Source: Collinsella aerofaciens
GTDB taxonomy: Bacteria; Actinomycetota; Coriobacteriia; Coriobacteriales; Coriobacteriaceae
NCBI RefSeq assembly: GCF_028209625.1
Contig: NZ_JAQLDU010000001.1
Span: 1-64,000 of the forward strand
Reading direction: 5' to 3'
DNA: 64,000 bases
Part shown: piece by piece, positions 1 through 9,254 of the stretch
Position numbering within the stretch: position 1 is the stretch's first letter
How the letters are laid out: each line of letters opens with the position of its first letter
Notes under the pieces: model-generated
What the model saw: only the letters and a program-made list of their open reading frames with translations
Told to the model about the DNA's origin: nothing
Databases searched by the model: none
Position numbers and translations under genes: made by a program

Positions 1-42
1 GCGGAAACGAGGCGATAGCCAGGTGCCGGGGGCTATTTCCGC
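1..42. repeat. Imperfect hairpin downstream of the 372-aa gene
   Basis: Arms gcggaaa (1-7) and tttccgc (36-42) enclose a second short stem tagcc/ggcta (16-20/31-35). The word gcggaaacg at 1-9 recurs at 55-63. It lies just past the stop codon of the minus-strand gene ending at 74. It could be a terminator stem or part of a dispersed intergenic palindrome cut by the window edge. There is no clear T-tract. Confidence 0.3.
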
Positions 43-73
43 GTTGCGCTAGCTGCGGAAACGCGGGGTCCGT

Positions 74-1192
74 TCAGACTGTTGCGTTGAGATTGAAAAT
101 CAACCATTTTCGGCAAGCATTCTTGTAGTTATATACGGTTTCTTTGCTACAAAGTACAGCAGCAGGGACCGTTAGGAAATATTGAGTATTGTCACTGACC
201 GCGACTGATTCTAAATAAGTCTTTTTGACAAGACGATCGATAATCGTCTGAACGGCTTCGGGAACGGTATCCCATTCGTAAAACGATGATGCAATTCGAG
301 CAATCTGGCCTGAAGTGAGTCCAGGCCATGACGCGAGCAGCGAGAATGTAAATCTAGCAACATATCCAGCATTCAATACGTCGCTCTGGAGTTTCTTAAT
401 GCCGAGTTTTTTCTTGCCAAGAGAAGGCCTTTGAGGCGCTAATGGAGCCGATTCTTTATCAGCGCATCCACCATCTTCTTCAATAGAGGATAAGGCTTCA
501 CTCTTCACTTCGGAAACAGGCAAGACAGGGTCGCTCTTTGCCTGATAAACTGCAGCCTGAGGCTCCGGCTGTTTTATGGGATTCGGGTTGTGGGGTTCAT
601 AGTAGACACCTGCTATAAGACCGTAGATAATACGCTGCGGAAAGAGGCCGGCAAGTTCTTCAGAAAGTTCGATACCCCTATCATCGGTCATGTCCTCATG
701 ATGTAGGGCCTCCATAAAAAGCTGTTTAGGCCTAACTACATTGTTATTTAAACCCGATTCGCCCTGATTTAAAGACAGTGGGTCATTTTTTAGACTATCA
801 AGCAAGTCTGATGCCTCGCTTTGAATGGGAATAAGGTCTCCCATAAAGGCATCCTTGTCAGACTTAACTCTAACAAACCTCTCAAGTAAAGAAATAATTG
901 GTTGTAATGCAGCAATTAATTGTCGGCGTTCATTTTCGTCAATTGTTTCAATATATGAGCAAAAAGCTGCATCAGCATCATTCACACCGTCGGCGTTAGC
1001 GCAATGAATGGCAGCACCTTTTGCTTTCTCATATGCTGATCTTAAATCTGAAAGAGAAAGGCTCAGATCATGAATGGCATCTGTATTAGGTGAAATACCA
1101 TGCTCTATTGAATCAAGGGCGCTACTCAATCGCTTTCTTGCAACATCAGAAAGCGCATTAAATTGCTCAAGAGCGATTTTGGTATCAAACAT
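74..1192 (-). CDS. Hypothetical protein with winged-helix-like C-terminus, partner of STAND NTPase
   Basis: 372 aa, family not recognised. The first ~140 residues look helical and charged. Residues ~205-265 are low-complexity and Pro/Glu/Ser-rich, likely a linker. The last ~100 residues (LTSGQIARI, then VQTIIDRLVKKTYLE, then a short strand pair) look like a winged helix, which could bind DNA or mediate an interaction. No signal peptide or membrane segment is seen. The ATG at 1192 follows a modest AGGGGTG ribosome binding site. It lies 158 bp downstream of the STAND NTPase gene on the same strand and shares its AT-rich composition, so I infer a shared operon and role, perhaps as effector or regulator. 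Function is unknown. Confidence 0.75.
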   Translation of the reverse strand: MFDTKIALEQFNALSDVARKRLSSALDSIEHGISPNTDAIHDLSLSLSDLRSAYEKAKGAAIHCANADGVNDADAAFCSYIETIDENERRQLIAALQPIISLLERFVRVKSDKDAFMGDLIPIQSEASDLLDSLKNDPLSLNQGESGLNNNVVRPKQLFMEALHHEDMTDDRGIELSEELAGLFPQRIIYGLIAGVYYEPHNPNPIKQPEPQAAVYQAKSDPVLPVSEVKSEALSSIEEDGGCADKESAPLAPQRPSLGKKKLGIKKLQSDVLNAGYVARFTFSLLASWPGLTSGQIARIASSFYEWDTVPEAVQTIIDRLVKKTYLESVAVSDNTQYFLTVPAAVLCSKETVYNYKNACRKWLIFNLNATV

Positions 1193-1350
1193 TGCTACAC
1201 CCCTAATATAGAGATTGATGAGCTGATTTTAGCACTCGTGTCGTAGCAATAAACTTCTTCTCGATAAACGGTAAATAGTGGCCTTTAAAGACTTTTACAG
1301 TTAGACGATCCAACACGAATCAATACAAACAAACAGCCAACAATCGCCCA

Positions 1351-3750
1351 CTAAAGCTCTGCCAAAAACTTTTCAGCGGCCTTTACCGCATCTCTCGATT
1401 TTCCCGTATCAACAGCCCATTCAGTTAGGCATTCTTTCTTATCGTTATAAACCTTCTTGTGCAACTCAAGCGCTTTACGCCCCTCGATGCGCGCCTCATC
1501 GATCAAGCCAGCATCCTTGAGCTCTCTTGCTTTGTTAGAACTAACATTGGCCAGCTGAAATCTAGCTCTCAAATAAGAGGAATCTCCCGTGGGGAAACCA
1601 CCGCTTTTAAAGCCTCTATAGGCTTTTTCAAGCATGTTTTCAGCTTCAGGATACTTGCCCATCAACATGTTGGCAACGCCCTTGTTGGTAAGCACGATTA
1701 AAGCCTGAAGGCTGTTTGTGCCAAACAGAGTCTTACGCGCTTTGTAGGCCTTGTCGTAATACTTCAAAGCCCTTTTAAGGTACTCTTGCCCTTCGGAAGC
1801 GTTGCCCTCTTGTTTAAGCTTGGCACCGTATTGTTGGCATGTTGCTCCGTAGTTGTTAATAAAGCGAGCCTCATCGGCATCTAGTTCCTTGGCTTTTTTA
1901 TCCTTAAGCGCTCTCACAACTTGATTCTGATAGTAGAAAGCCTTGTCGAAGTCTTTGAATCGTTTCCAGGAAATACCAAGATCATTAAGCGCCGAAAGAT
2001 AAATGAGCCGTTCATTCGGATAATGCTCCCTTACGTCATTTAAAACTTCAACGGTATCTGCGATGGCTTGTTCATGCCATGTTCTTTCGCCTCTGGTTAA
2101 CCAAAGTTGAGTTTTAAGAGCCGCAGTCTTGAGTTTTGCTCTCAAGAAATAAATGCTAGGTTCATCTGCAGAGCTTGTAGGAGCGTAAGAACATTGAATT
2201 TCTTTATAAAGGTCATATGCCTGCTCAACTTGACCGTTGTGCCATGCCGCCTCGGCATATTGCATGCGAGCATTAAAAGCTGCCTCGGATCCAAGAACGT
2301 CCACACCTTCTACAGCAAGAAGTTGCCTTGCCTTGAGCACATGAAGTCTATAAGTATCCTTTGCATAGGCAGTCCTTTTATCGTCTGAGCCCAACTGCCC
2401 GAGCAAATCTCCGCACGCCTTGAAAAGCTTCAATACGACAGGGCCCTTAGCAGATCTACGAATGAGATCGGCGACAACCTCATGCATTTCAAAGCTATCT
2501 TGCCGCTTCCATACAAAGGAAAGATTTTCAAGTTGAGCAATAGCATTAGGATCAATGAAGGATTCCCCAACTGCCATCATAAATTCGTAGTCCCAGTACT
2601 CAATAAAAGCAGCGGTATAGATGGCAGGCTTAAGGGAGGCATCGAGGCCCCGTAAATACACTTCGACGAGATTATCATAATCAACAATGCAAAGAAGGTC
2701 GCGCCTTGCCTCCGCGACTGACGATCTATTAATCATGTCAGCAAGCATTATTAAGTATACGGGTATTCCTCTGGCTTTCTCCACAGCCAAGCTACGCAGC
2801 TCGGAATCACTGACTCCGCATTTCACCAACAGGTCGTCTGCTTCAGATGAGCTCATGGGCTCAAGCTGAACAGGAAAACGAACCACATTTTTCCATGCAA
2901 GTCTGCAGCGCCCAGCGACAATCCAGAGAGACCCCTTTGTCTCCGAGATGGTCTTTGCCCAATCGTATCGACCTATTCGCCATTCACCAGCAACCCAACG
3001 CAGCTTCTCAAATGTATCCAAAAAGAAGATAAGCTTCCGTTCATTGCGACCAGTCCACGCTTCGATTTCAGACTTAAGACTAGCCGCCAATGACCTTTTC
3101 AAATCACTGGAGGTTTTCTCTTCCGTTAGGCTCTTCCATTCATTACACGCTTTGGCACTTTTAATAGAATCGGCTGCATAAACCCCAATCTCAATGGCAG
3201 CATTAAGAATAGAGCCACCAAGGCCTTGGGTAAATTGATCAATAAAGGGAGCAGCAAGACCCGACAACATCGTCGAAATCTCGACTCCCTTTTTTTTTGC
3301 TTGCTCAAAATCAGCGCAGAACTCGGCTTTAGCCAATGCAAAATTCGATGCTTTTGCTCTCCATGCGTAGTAATTCATCCTAAAGGTTGGACTTGGCACT
3401 CCGTTGCATGCAAGAAGATCCGAGAGCTCTTTTAGAATCTTCTCTTCAGAGGTTATCTCTTCTCCTTCAAAGCTATGCCTGGTAACAACGGTATTGTGGG
3501 TAAACCTATGTGTAAAGTCGGAATACAACTCTTCCATGAGGAACGTCTTCCCAAGCCCGCCGGTCCCGTAGATCGAAAAGACCTTGCCAGTCCCGTTTTC
3601 CTTCGAAAGCACTTCGGCAGCAACTTCTTGAATATGCGCTCGCGAACTTGAACGACCGCTCATCTCAGACGACGGCTTCAAGGTGTAGTCATTGGCCATG
3701 CTTGCTGCATAGCTCTGATCGTCGCCAAGAACAAAGACATCAGTTCCCAT
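1351..3750 (-). CDS. STAND-type P-loop NTPase with C-terminal TPR-like repeats
   Basis: 799 aa, cytoplasmic. A Walker A motif GTGGLGKT lies at residues 62-69 and a Walker B-like strand (KLIFFLDTFEK) near 240-250, followed by a sensor-like strand LWIVAGR. This is the NB-ARC/STAND layout. A winged-helix-like segment follows. From about residue 480 to the end, helical pairs with repeated A-Y/W-A patterns (NNYGATCQQYG, ALKYYDKAYKARK) look like TPRs. STAND proteins usually sense a ligand through the repeats and oligomerise on ATP binding; many bacterial ones act in antiphage defence. The N-terminal ~45 residues hold no recognisable effector domain, so any effector would be a partner protein. A small gene lies 30 bp upstream and a 372-aa gene downstream. 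The family call is firm; the defence role is inference. Confidence 0.85.
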   Translation of the reverse strand: MGTDVFVLGDDQSYAASMANDYTLKPSSEMSGRSSSRAHIQEVAAEVLSKENGTGKVFSIYGTGGLGKTFLMEELYSDFTHRFTHNTVVTRHSFEGEEITSEEKILKELSDLLACNGVPSPTFRMNYYAWRAKASNFALAKAEFCADFEQAKKKGVEISTMLSGLAAPFIDQFTQGLGGSILNAAIEIGVYAADSIKSAKACNEWKSLTEEKTSSDLKRSLAASLKSEIEAWTGRNERKLIFFLDTFEKLRWVAGEWRIGRYDWAKTISETKGSLWIVAGRCRLAWKNVVRFPVQLEPMSSSEADDLLVKCGVSDSELRSLAVEKARGIPVYLIMLADMINRSSVAEARRDLLCIVDYDNLVEVYLRGLDASLKPAIYTAAFIEYWDYEFMMAVGESFIDPNAIAQLENLSFVWKRQDSFEMHEVVADLIRRSAKGPVVLKLFKACGDLLGQLGSDDKRTAYAKDTYRLHVLKARQLLAVEGVDVLGSEAAFNARMQYAEAAWHNGQVEQAYDLYKEIQCSYAPTSSADEPSIYFLRAKLKTAALKTQLWLTRGERTWHEQAIADTVEVLNDVREHYPNERLIYLSALNDLGISWKRFKDFDKAFYYQNQVVRALKDKKAKELDADEARFINNYGATCQQYGAKLKQEGNASEGQEYLKRALKYYDKAYKARKTLFGTNSLQALIVLTNKGVANMLMGKYPEAENMLEKAYRGFKSGGFPTGDSSYLRARFQLANVSSNKARELKDAGLIDEARIEGRKALELHKKVYNDKKECLTEWAVDTGKSRDAVKAAEKFLAEL

Positions 3751-3780
3751 TGCAGTACCCCAATCTTATAGTTTCAGAAG

Positions 3781-3945
3781 TTATCGATAGTCGCTTCCAG
3801 TTTCTTTTCGAAGGGATTTCAGAGTTTTATCCTTTCTGGCCTTACGACCATCAGAGTTCCTAAGTGTTCCTGCAGGAAGGTCATGCTTCTTCTCGTAGGT
3901 ACCAACCGTACAGTCGCTTCTCGTTTTCCTGACTTTTCCAAACAT
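3781..3945 (-). CDS. Small basic protein (54 aa) with strong ribosome binding site
   Basis: A longer open frame exists (from 4023), but the ATG at 3945 is preceded by AAGGAGGAAAGGA, the best Shine-Dalgarno of the region, so I place the start here. The product is Lys/Arg-rich with a compact core (TVGTYEKKH, LPAGTLRNSDGR, DKTLKSLRKE). I have a memory of similar short hypothetical proteins in other Gram-positives but cannot name a family. It ends 30 bp before the STAND NTPase gene on the same strand, so it is probably the first gene of that operon. Function is unknown. Confidence 0.6.
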   Translation of the reverse strand: MFGKVRKTRSDCTVGTYEKKHDLPAGTLRNSDGRKARKDKTLKSLRKETGSDYR

Positions 3946-4095
3946 TCCTTTCCTCCTTACATAGGACGTAATATACCAGCAATAAATACAAACAGCGAAT
4001 GGTCCGAGGTATGCGCGGCTCACATAAAGCGAGTGCTCTATAATTCGCTGTGTGAAAGAATCGAAGCTTTATTAGCAATGAGGGCTATAAGGGGT

Positions 4096-4128
4096 GGGCG
4101 GCCCTTTGCAGAAAGCAAAGGGCCGCCC
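4096..4128. terminator. Perfect 14-bp hairpin after the capsule operon
   Basis: Perfect arms 4096-4109 and 4115-4128 enclose the loop agaaa. It lies ~110 bp past the stop of capG, the last capsule gene, and upstream of the STAND operon. GC-rich arms suit a transcription stop for the capsule operon, but no U-tract follows on the minus strand, so termination may be factor-dependent. A 9-bp inverted repeat (3992-4000/4043-4051) sits between this hairpin and the small gene, where a promoter for the STAND operon would be expected. Confidence 0.55.
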
Positions 4129-4240
4129 ATTGTACTAATTCCTCAATACAAATCTTTCGTATAGAATTTGTCGGCAACATCTGCAAGATGTTTAGCCGAT
4201 AATTGGCAATATTTAAAATGGCTATCCATTAGTAATGAGG

Positions 4241-5425
4241 CTAGAGGCTCTTCCTCCACACCATCTTGTCCACGACGCCGGTGTAGCTCTGGATGATCTT
4301 GACCACCTTGGTGGACACGGTCTCGTCGGCGTAGTCGGGGACGGGAGCCTCGGGCAGCGACCCCTCCGCATCGAGCTCGACGGCGGTGCGGACGGCCTGG
4401 AGCAGGCCGCGCTCGCTGATGCCGGCCAGCGTGAAGCACGCCTTGTCCAGGGCCTCGGGGCGCTCGGTGGAGGTGCGGATGCACACCGCCGGGAACGGAT
4501 GCCCGACGCTCGCGAAGAAGCTGGACTCCTCGGGCAGGGTACCGGAGTCAGACACCACGGCGAAGGCGTTCATCTGCAGGCAGTTGTAGTCGTGGAAGCC
4601 CATGGGCTCGTGCATGCGGACGCGGGGGTCGAGCTGAAAGCCGGTGGCCTCCAGGCGCTTGCGGGAGCGCGGGTGACAGGAGTACAGGATCGGCATGTCG
4701 TACCTCTCGGCCAGCGCGTTAATGGCGGTGAACAGGCTCGTGAAGTTGACCTCGGTGTCGATGTTCTCCTCGCGGTGGGCGGACAGCAGCATGTACTTCT
4801 TCGGCTCCAGCCCGAGCTCGGTCAGGACGTCCGACGCCTCGATCTTCTCCAGGTTGGCGCGCAGGACCTCTGCCATGGGCGACCCGGTGACGTAGGTGCG
4901 CTCGGGGGCGCAGCCGGTGTCCTTCAGGTAGCGGCGGGCGTGCTCGGAGTAGGCCAGGTTGACGTCGGAGATCACGTCGACGATGCGGCGGTTGGTCTCC
5001 TCGGGCAGGCACTCGTCCTTGCAGCGGTTGCCCGCCTCCATGTGGAAGATGGGGATGTGCAGGCGCTTGGCCGCGATGGCGGACAGGCAGCTGTTAGTGT
5101 CGCCCAGGATCAGAAGGGCGTCGGGCTGGACCTGGACCATGAGCCTGTAGCTCGCGGCGATGATGTTGCCCACGGTCTCGCCGAGGTCGGCGCCCACGGC
5201 GTCCAGGTAGACGTCGGGGTCGGCGAGCTCCAGGTCGCGGAAGAAGATGCCGTTGAGCGTGTAGTCGTAGTTCTGACCGGTGTGCGCCAGCAGGCAGTCG
5301 AAGTGGCGGCGGCACTTCTTGATGACCTCGGACAGGCGGATGACCTCGGGGCGGGTGCCCACGATAATGAGCAGCTTCAGGCGGCCGTCGTCCTCGAATG
5401 CGATATCGGAATAGTCCTTGCCCAT
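4241..5425 (-). CDS. capG: UDP-N-acetylglucosamine 2-epimerase family, UDP-L-FucNAc synthesis (CapG/FnlC type)
   Basis: 394 aa, non-hydrolysing UDP-GlcNAc 2-epimerase fold. Visible motifs are GTRPEVIRL (residues ~22-30), the HTGQNYD block, HMEAGNRCKDE with the conserved His-Glu, PEETNRR, and the SDSGT block in the C-terminal half. In the CapE-CapF-CapG pathway this enzyme performs the last C2 epimerisation to UDP-N-acetyl-L-fucosamine; CapE and CapF are encoded in the same operon. The start at 5425 has GAGGAGG upstream and lies 4 bp after the capF stop. It is the last gene of the polysaccharide operon and clearly GC-rich. The WecB alternative (ManNAc formation) is less likely given CapE and CapF. 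Confidence 0.9.
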   Translation of the reverse strand: MGKDYSDIAFEDDGRLKLLIIVGTRPEVIRLSEVIKKCRRHFDCLLAHTGQNYDYTLNGIFFRDLELADPDVYLDAVGADLGETVGNIIAASYRLMVQVQPDALLILGDTNSCLSAIAAKRLHIPIFHMEAGNRCKDECLPEETNRRIVDVISDVNLAYSEHARRYLKDTGCAPERTYVTGSPMAEVLRANLEKIEASDVLTELGLEPKKYMLLSAHREENIDTEVNFTSLFTAINALAERYDMPILYSCHPRSRKRLEATGFQLDPRVRMHEPMGFHDYNCLQMNAFAVVSDSGTLPEESSFFASVGHPFPAVCIRTSTERPEALDKACFTLAGISERGLLQAVRTAVELDAEGSLPEAPVPDYADETVSTKVVKIIQSYTGVVDKMVWRKSL

Positions 5426-5429
5426 GCGG

Positions 5430-6659
5430 CTAGACCTCCTCGTAGTAGGTGTCGGGATTCTCGGGGTCGAAGGGCTCGTTGGCCCACATGACCGTCACGA
5501 GGTCCTCGGTGTCGGACAGGTTGGTGATGGAGTGCGTGTAGCCGGGGACCATCTCCACGGCGCGCATGTCCGAACCCGAGACGGTGTACTCGTCGACGGG
5601 GAACGGGTTTCCATCGGAGTCCTCCCCCACCTTCCTGAGCTTGATGGAGGCGGTGCCGGAGACCACCAGGAACCTCTCCCACTTGCTCATGTGCCAGTGG
5701 TTGCCCTTGGTGATACCGGGCCTCGAGACGTTGATGGAGACCTGGCCGCGCTCCGGCGTGCGCAGGAACTCGGTGAACGAGCCGCGCACGTCCACGTTAG
5801 GCTTGAGTCCGTAGGCGAAGTGCCCCGGCTCGTAGTAGGACAGGAACGTGCTCCAGAGCTTCTTGGAGAAGGAGCCCTCGGTCAGGTCGGGCACCGAGAG
5901 CGTCTCGCGGCTGTCTCGGAAACTGTCCAGCAGGTAGACGATCTCGCCCAGCGTCTTCACGTCGGTTTCTGGGACGTAGCAGAACTGATCTCCCTCGATG
6001 CGCTCGAGCCCCTCGTATCCGCAGCGGTGCTCACGCCCCAGCAGGGCGCCCAGCATCTCGTCGACCAGGTCGTCGATGTAGAGGAGCTCGAGCTCCACCG
6101 AGGGGTCGTTCACGGTGTAGGGGCGGCCGTTGGCGATGGCGTCGCAGAAGGTCGCCACGGCGGAGTTGTAGCGCGGGCGGCACCACTTGCCGTAGAGGTT
6201 GGGGAAGCGGTAGATGAGTACCGGGGCGCCCGTGCGCTCGGAATACTCGCGGAACAGGCCCTCCCCCGCGAGCTTGGACTCGCCGTAGACCGAGCCCCCG
6301 AAGCGGCCCGACAGGCTCGCCTGCGCGGAGCTGGAGAGCATGACGGGGCATTTATTCCCGTGGCGCTCCAAGGTGTCCAGCAGCGTGGAGGCGAACCCGA
6401 AGTTGCCCTCCATGAACTCCGCCTGGTCCTTGGGGCGGTTGACGCCGGCCAGGTTGAAGACGAAGTCGGCGCGGGAGCAGTAGTCCTCCAGCTCAGCGGG
6501 CGTCGAGTCGACGTCGTACTCCATGACCTCGAGGGGCAGCAGGCTCGCATACTTCTCGCGACGGTCCTTGCCGTCCCTTATGTTCTTCAGTGCACAGCAG
6601 AGGTTCCTACCCACGAACCCCTTCGATCCAGTGATTAGTACTTTCAAGATTAATTCCAT
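5430..6659 (-). CDS. capF: CapF-type NAD-dependent reductase with C-terminal cupin domain
   Basis: 409 aa. An N-terminal Rossmann epimerase/reductase domain begins LITGSKGFVGRN; the YGESKLAGE segment carries the YxxxK catalytic pair. From about residue 285 a cupin domain follows (GNHWHMSKWERFLVV), the mark of CapF/WbjC/FnlB. CapF reduces the 4-keto intermediate made by CapE on the way to UDP-FucNAc; the cupin assists C3 epimerisation in known members. It sits between wzx and capG. The ATG at 6659 has a poor ribosome binding site; a TTG 12 bases later is an alternative. Composition is GC-rich, unlike wzx directly upstream. Confidence 0.92.
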   Translation of the reverse strand: MELILKVLITGSKGFVGRNLCCALKNIRDGKDRREKYASLLPLEVMEYDVDSTPAELEDYCSRADFVFNLAGVNRPKDQAEFMEGNFGFASTLLDTLERHGNKCPVMLSSSAQASLSGRFGGSVYGESKLAGEGLFREYSERTGAPVLIYRFPNLYGKWCRPRYNSAVATFCDAIANGRPYTVNDPSVELELLYIDDLVDEMLGALLGREHRCGYEGLERIEGDQFCYVPETDVKTLGEIVYLLDSFRDSRETLSVPDLTEGSFSKKLWSTFLSYYEPGHFAYGLKPNVDVRGSFTEFLRTPERGQVSINVSRPGITKGNHWHMSKWERFLVVSGTASIKLRKVGEDSDGNPFPVDEYTVSGSDMRAVEMVPGYTHSITNLSDTEDLVTVMWANEPFDPENPDTYYEEV

Positions 6660-6681
6660 TCCAAAAATCTAGGCAAATTGG

Positions 6682-8070
6682 TCACTTATTTTGTAGATGA
6701 AATAATGACGATACTTCGTCTTTAAATAGGTAACAGGCAATGAAAATACTGCATATCAAAGAAATTGTTGACCACAGCAGTCCATACCAAAACGCAACAC
6801 AAGAAAGCGCTATCCACAACGAGCACGGTATCACGATTTTATAACAGAGCTTAAAGCCGATTTCTCGGTTTAGTACGAACGCTCTAACTGCAAGATTTAC
6901 AATAAACCCGAGAAGAACGGCAACATTTACTCCATTTGCGCCTAAAATATTGATAAATAAAGGCGAAAAGCCTACAGCGACTAAACCTGCAATTACCGTT
7001 GAAACGGTAATTGTCTTTGTTTTTTTGATAGCATAAAAAACGTTGCCAACAAAGCCAGAGTATCCACTAATTAAAGCAACGACAAGGGCAAGCGGGACTA
7101 TATCGATTGCATCGCCATAGGAACCCCTGACGAAAAGTGGAAAGGCACACCTGAGCATGGGGAGCAGAAGAGCAAAGGCGGCCGATAAGAAAGTCAGATA
7201 CGTACGGCATGCACGTGTATAAAAAAGAGAGTCTGCCCCTTTAGAGCTTTCTGAGAATGAAAGGTCTTGCCATGCATATGTAAAACACGTTGTTGCAAGA
7301 ACTATGACCTGGCCAAATTTATTTCCAACAGAGAACACGCCGCTTGCAGCATTTCCGCTCATATAGTTGAAAACAAGTCGAGAAGCGCTTGATAATAGCC
7401 AATAAGAAGCCGTGTTCAAGCATAAGGGCGCAGCAAAACGCAATAGGCTTTTTGTTAGTTCGTTATCCTTTTCTGACGACTTGACTATCTCGCCAATACC
7501 AATAGTCCAGCCAAGATAAACACACTGAACTATTGAGCCTATTACATAACTGATATACAGAGCGGAATAGTCAAAATGGAGTAAAAGAATCAGACCAATA
7601 TTTGTAACTGCAATTACAACACTGCTCAAAATACCAGATAACGTAAACTCAGCGTTCTTTCCATAGCCCCTTGCTACAAAACAAAAAAACGTTGACGTAG
7701 ATATTGCAACTCCATAACTCATCAACCATACCGGATGACCCAGAGAAAGGGATGAGCACAATACCACTCCAAGTATTACAAATACTACCGTCGCGCATAG
7801 TAACAGATATAGACCAGATCGAACAACTGTTGCCTTACTATTTCTGTCTGAGCGATCATACATAAAACGTAAGACGGCAGACCAAAGTTCGAAGTATGCA
7901 ATCGAACTTACAATTGTGATAAGAGTAAGCGAAATATCGTAAGCACCGTAATCTTCTGTTGGAATTTGAGAAGTGTATAACGGCAACATAATGATGCCGA
8001 GTGCTTTTGATAATCCAGAACCAAGCATAAACAGCAATGAGTTCTTAATAAAGCTTTTTTTACTGCCCAT
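6682..8070 (-). CDS. wzx: Wzx-type polysaccharide flippase
   Basis: 462 aa and almost entirely hydrophobic, with ~12-14 predicted membrane segments. It begins KSFIKNSLLFMLGSGLSK, the typical N-terminus of the polysaccharide transporter branch of the MOP exporter superfamily. It should flip the undecaprenyl-linked repeat unit across the membrane for the Wzy polymerase. Its ATG at 8070 shares a base with the stop of the upstream gene. It is AT-rich, in contrast with capF and capG downstream, which suggests a separate origin. Gene symbol is by function only. Confidence 0.88.
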   Translation of the reverse strand: MGSKKSFIKNSLLFMLGSGLSKALGIIMLPLYTSQIPTEDYGAYDISLTLITIVSSIAYFELWSAVLRFMYDRSDRNSKATVVRSGLYLLLCATVVFVILGVVLCSSLSLGHPVWLMSYGVAISTSTFFCFVARGYGKNAEFTLSGILSSVVIAVTNIGLILLLHFDYSALYISYVIGSIVQCVYLGWTIGIGEIVKSSEKDNELTKSLLRFAAPLCLNTASYWLLSSASRLVFNYMSGNAASGVFSVGNKFGQVIVLATTCFTYAWQDLSFSESSKGADSLFYTRACRTYLTFLSAAFALLLPMLRCAFPLFVRGSYGDAIDIVPLALVVALISGYSGFVGNVFYAIKKTKTITVSTVIAGLVAVGFSPLFINILGANGVNVAVLLGFIVNLAVRAFVLNREIGFKLCYKIVIPCSLWIALSCVAFWYGLLWSTISLICSIFIACYLFKDEVSSLFHLQNK

Positions 8071-9254
8071 TATCTTGTAAATGCCCCTATGCAGTTTTTG
8101 ATTTTTGACACAAAAGCGTTTTTAATTGCGCCGCATCTGTTTCTAATACACCATACGCGATGCTCATTATCGAAATAAGAACCGCATGTTGCTTCAATAC
8201 CTTCATTTACGTAACAATCAAAAAAGTTAGCGCGTTTATTAGGGCAGTAGCTATGTCGATAAATTTCGAAGTCGAAATTGTCAACAGGGACCTCAATAGT
8301 GTCTTTCTTGATATCCTTCAGAAAGGTTAATCCATTTTCCGTATTTGCAAGAACAAGAGAGGTGCCAAGATCGTCATCAAACGCGGGGTCAATTAGCCAA
8401 TAATCTGCCAGTGTTATATCTGCTTCATGACGTTTATACAGCTCACACGTATAACATGATTTTCTTAAGGAATAATTGCCCAAAAAGAAGAAGTAATGGC
8501 AATTATCGAGGGAAGGTTCTTCTATATTCGATCCATCTGAAAAGTACCAACGCATGTGCTGCTCTCTCCAACCGTGACTTTTCTCGCGAAAGGTCACATC
8601 AGTCAAACGGCTCCCCTTTTGACTTTCGACTAGACGAGCGTAATCAGCAAAAAAACCGGGCGAAGGAACACCGTGACAGAAGAAATCAACTGTCAGTAAA
8701 TTGGAGTACTGTTTTCCAAGATACCGGTTTAGTCCGATAACTTGACAAGGCGTGCCGCAAAACAGGACCTGTTCACCAGAACATAGATGCTGTTTTACAC
8801 GAGCATAAGTTGGCCACGCCTCACTTTGGACATACTTAGAACGTAGGATTTTCTCCAAGGAATGCGTTTCCGTAGATGCATGTATAACCCTATGGCCCTC
8901 CGCATCGAAAACCGCTCCGAACACTGCACCATTTGACTCTAAAACTCGCTTGGCTAGTAGACCCATGATTCCGCCAGATGATCCAGCGGCTCTTTCGTCT
9001 TTTCGGGAGGCATATAGCGCTTCGATTTCAATCGGGTTATGTTTGGCACTATCCCGAGACGCCTGACAGACATTGAGACACTTGTGACAGGCAATGCACT
9101 GATTATTATCTACGCGGGGGTAAGAAAAGCCTTCCCTATCGGTTGTCATACAAATTGAACCCGTCGGACACGCAGCGGCACATGCTCCACATCCTGTGCA
9201 TAAGGAGGAAATCCCATCGATGTCCTCGATAGTCACTGACTCATTACCTGCCAT
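8070..9254 (-). CDS. Coenzyme F420 hydrogenase/dehydrogenase beta-like Fe-S protein of polysaccharide loci
   Basis: 394 aa. Two ferredoxin-type Cys clusters lie at the N-terminus (CTGCGACAAACP near residue 19 and CIACHKCLNVC near 53), followed by the FrhB-like domain with GTPCQV, FFCHGVPS and SCYTCELYKR. Proteins of this type recur in capsule and O-antigen operons next to pyruvyltransferase-like enzymes. They probably act as redox modifiers of a sugar or lipid carrier; the reaction is not established. Its start lies directly after the stop of the pyruvyltransferase-like gene at 9255. Confidence 0.85.
   Translation of the reverse strand: MAGNESVTIEDIDGISSLCTGCGACAAACPTGSICMTTDREGFSYPRVDNNQCIACHKCLNVCQASRDSAKHNPIEIEALYASRKDERAAGSSGGIMGLLAKRVLESNGAVFGAVFDAEGHRVIHASTETHSLEKILRSKYVQSEAWPTYARVKQHLCSGEQVLFCGTPCQVIGLNRYLGKQYSNLLTVDFFCHGVPSPGFFADYARLVESQKGSRLTDVTFREKSHGWREQHMRWYFSDGSNIEEPSLDNCHYFFFLGNYSLRKSCYTCELYKRHEADITLADYWLIDPAFDDDLGTSLVLANTENGLTFLKDIKKDTIEVPVDNFDFEIYRHSYCPNKRANFFDCYVNEGIEATCGSYFDNEHRVWCIRNRCGAIKNAFVSKIKNCIGAFTR

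Noticed and set aside
4235..5491. Long plus-strand open frame opposite capG (also 5418-6638, 10419-11456, 39621-41198)
   Set aside because: Antisense shadows of GC-rich genes; they show no family motifs and alternate Val/Gly/Ala/Arg composition typical of reverse-strand reading.
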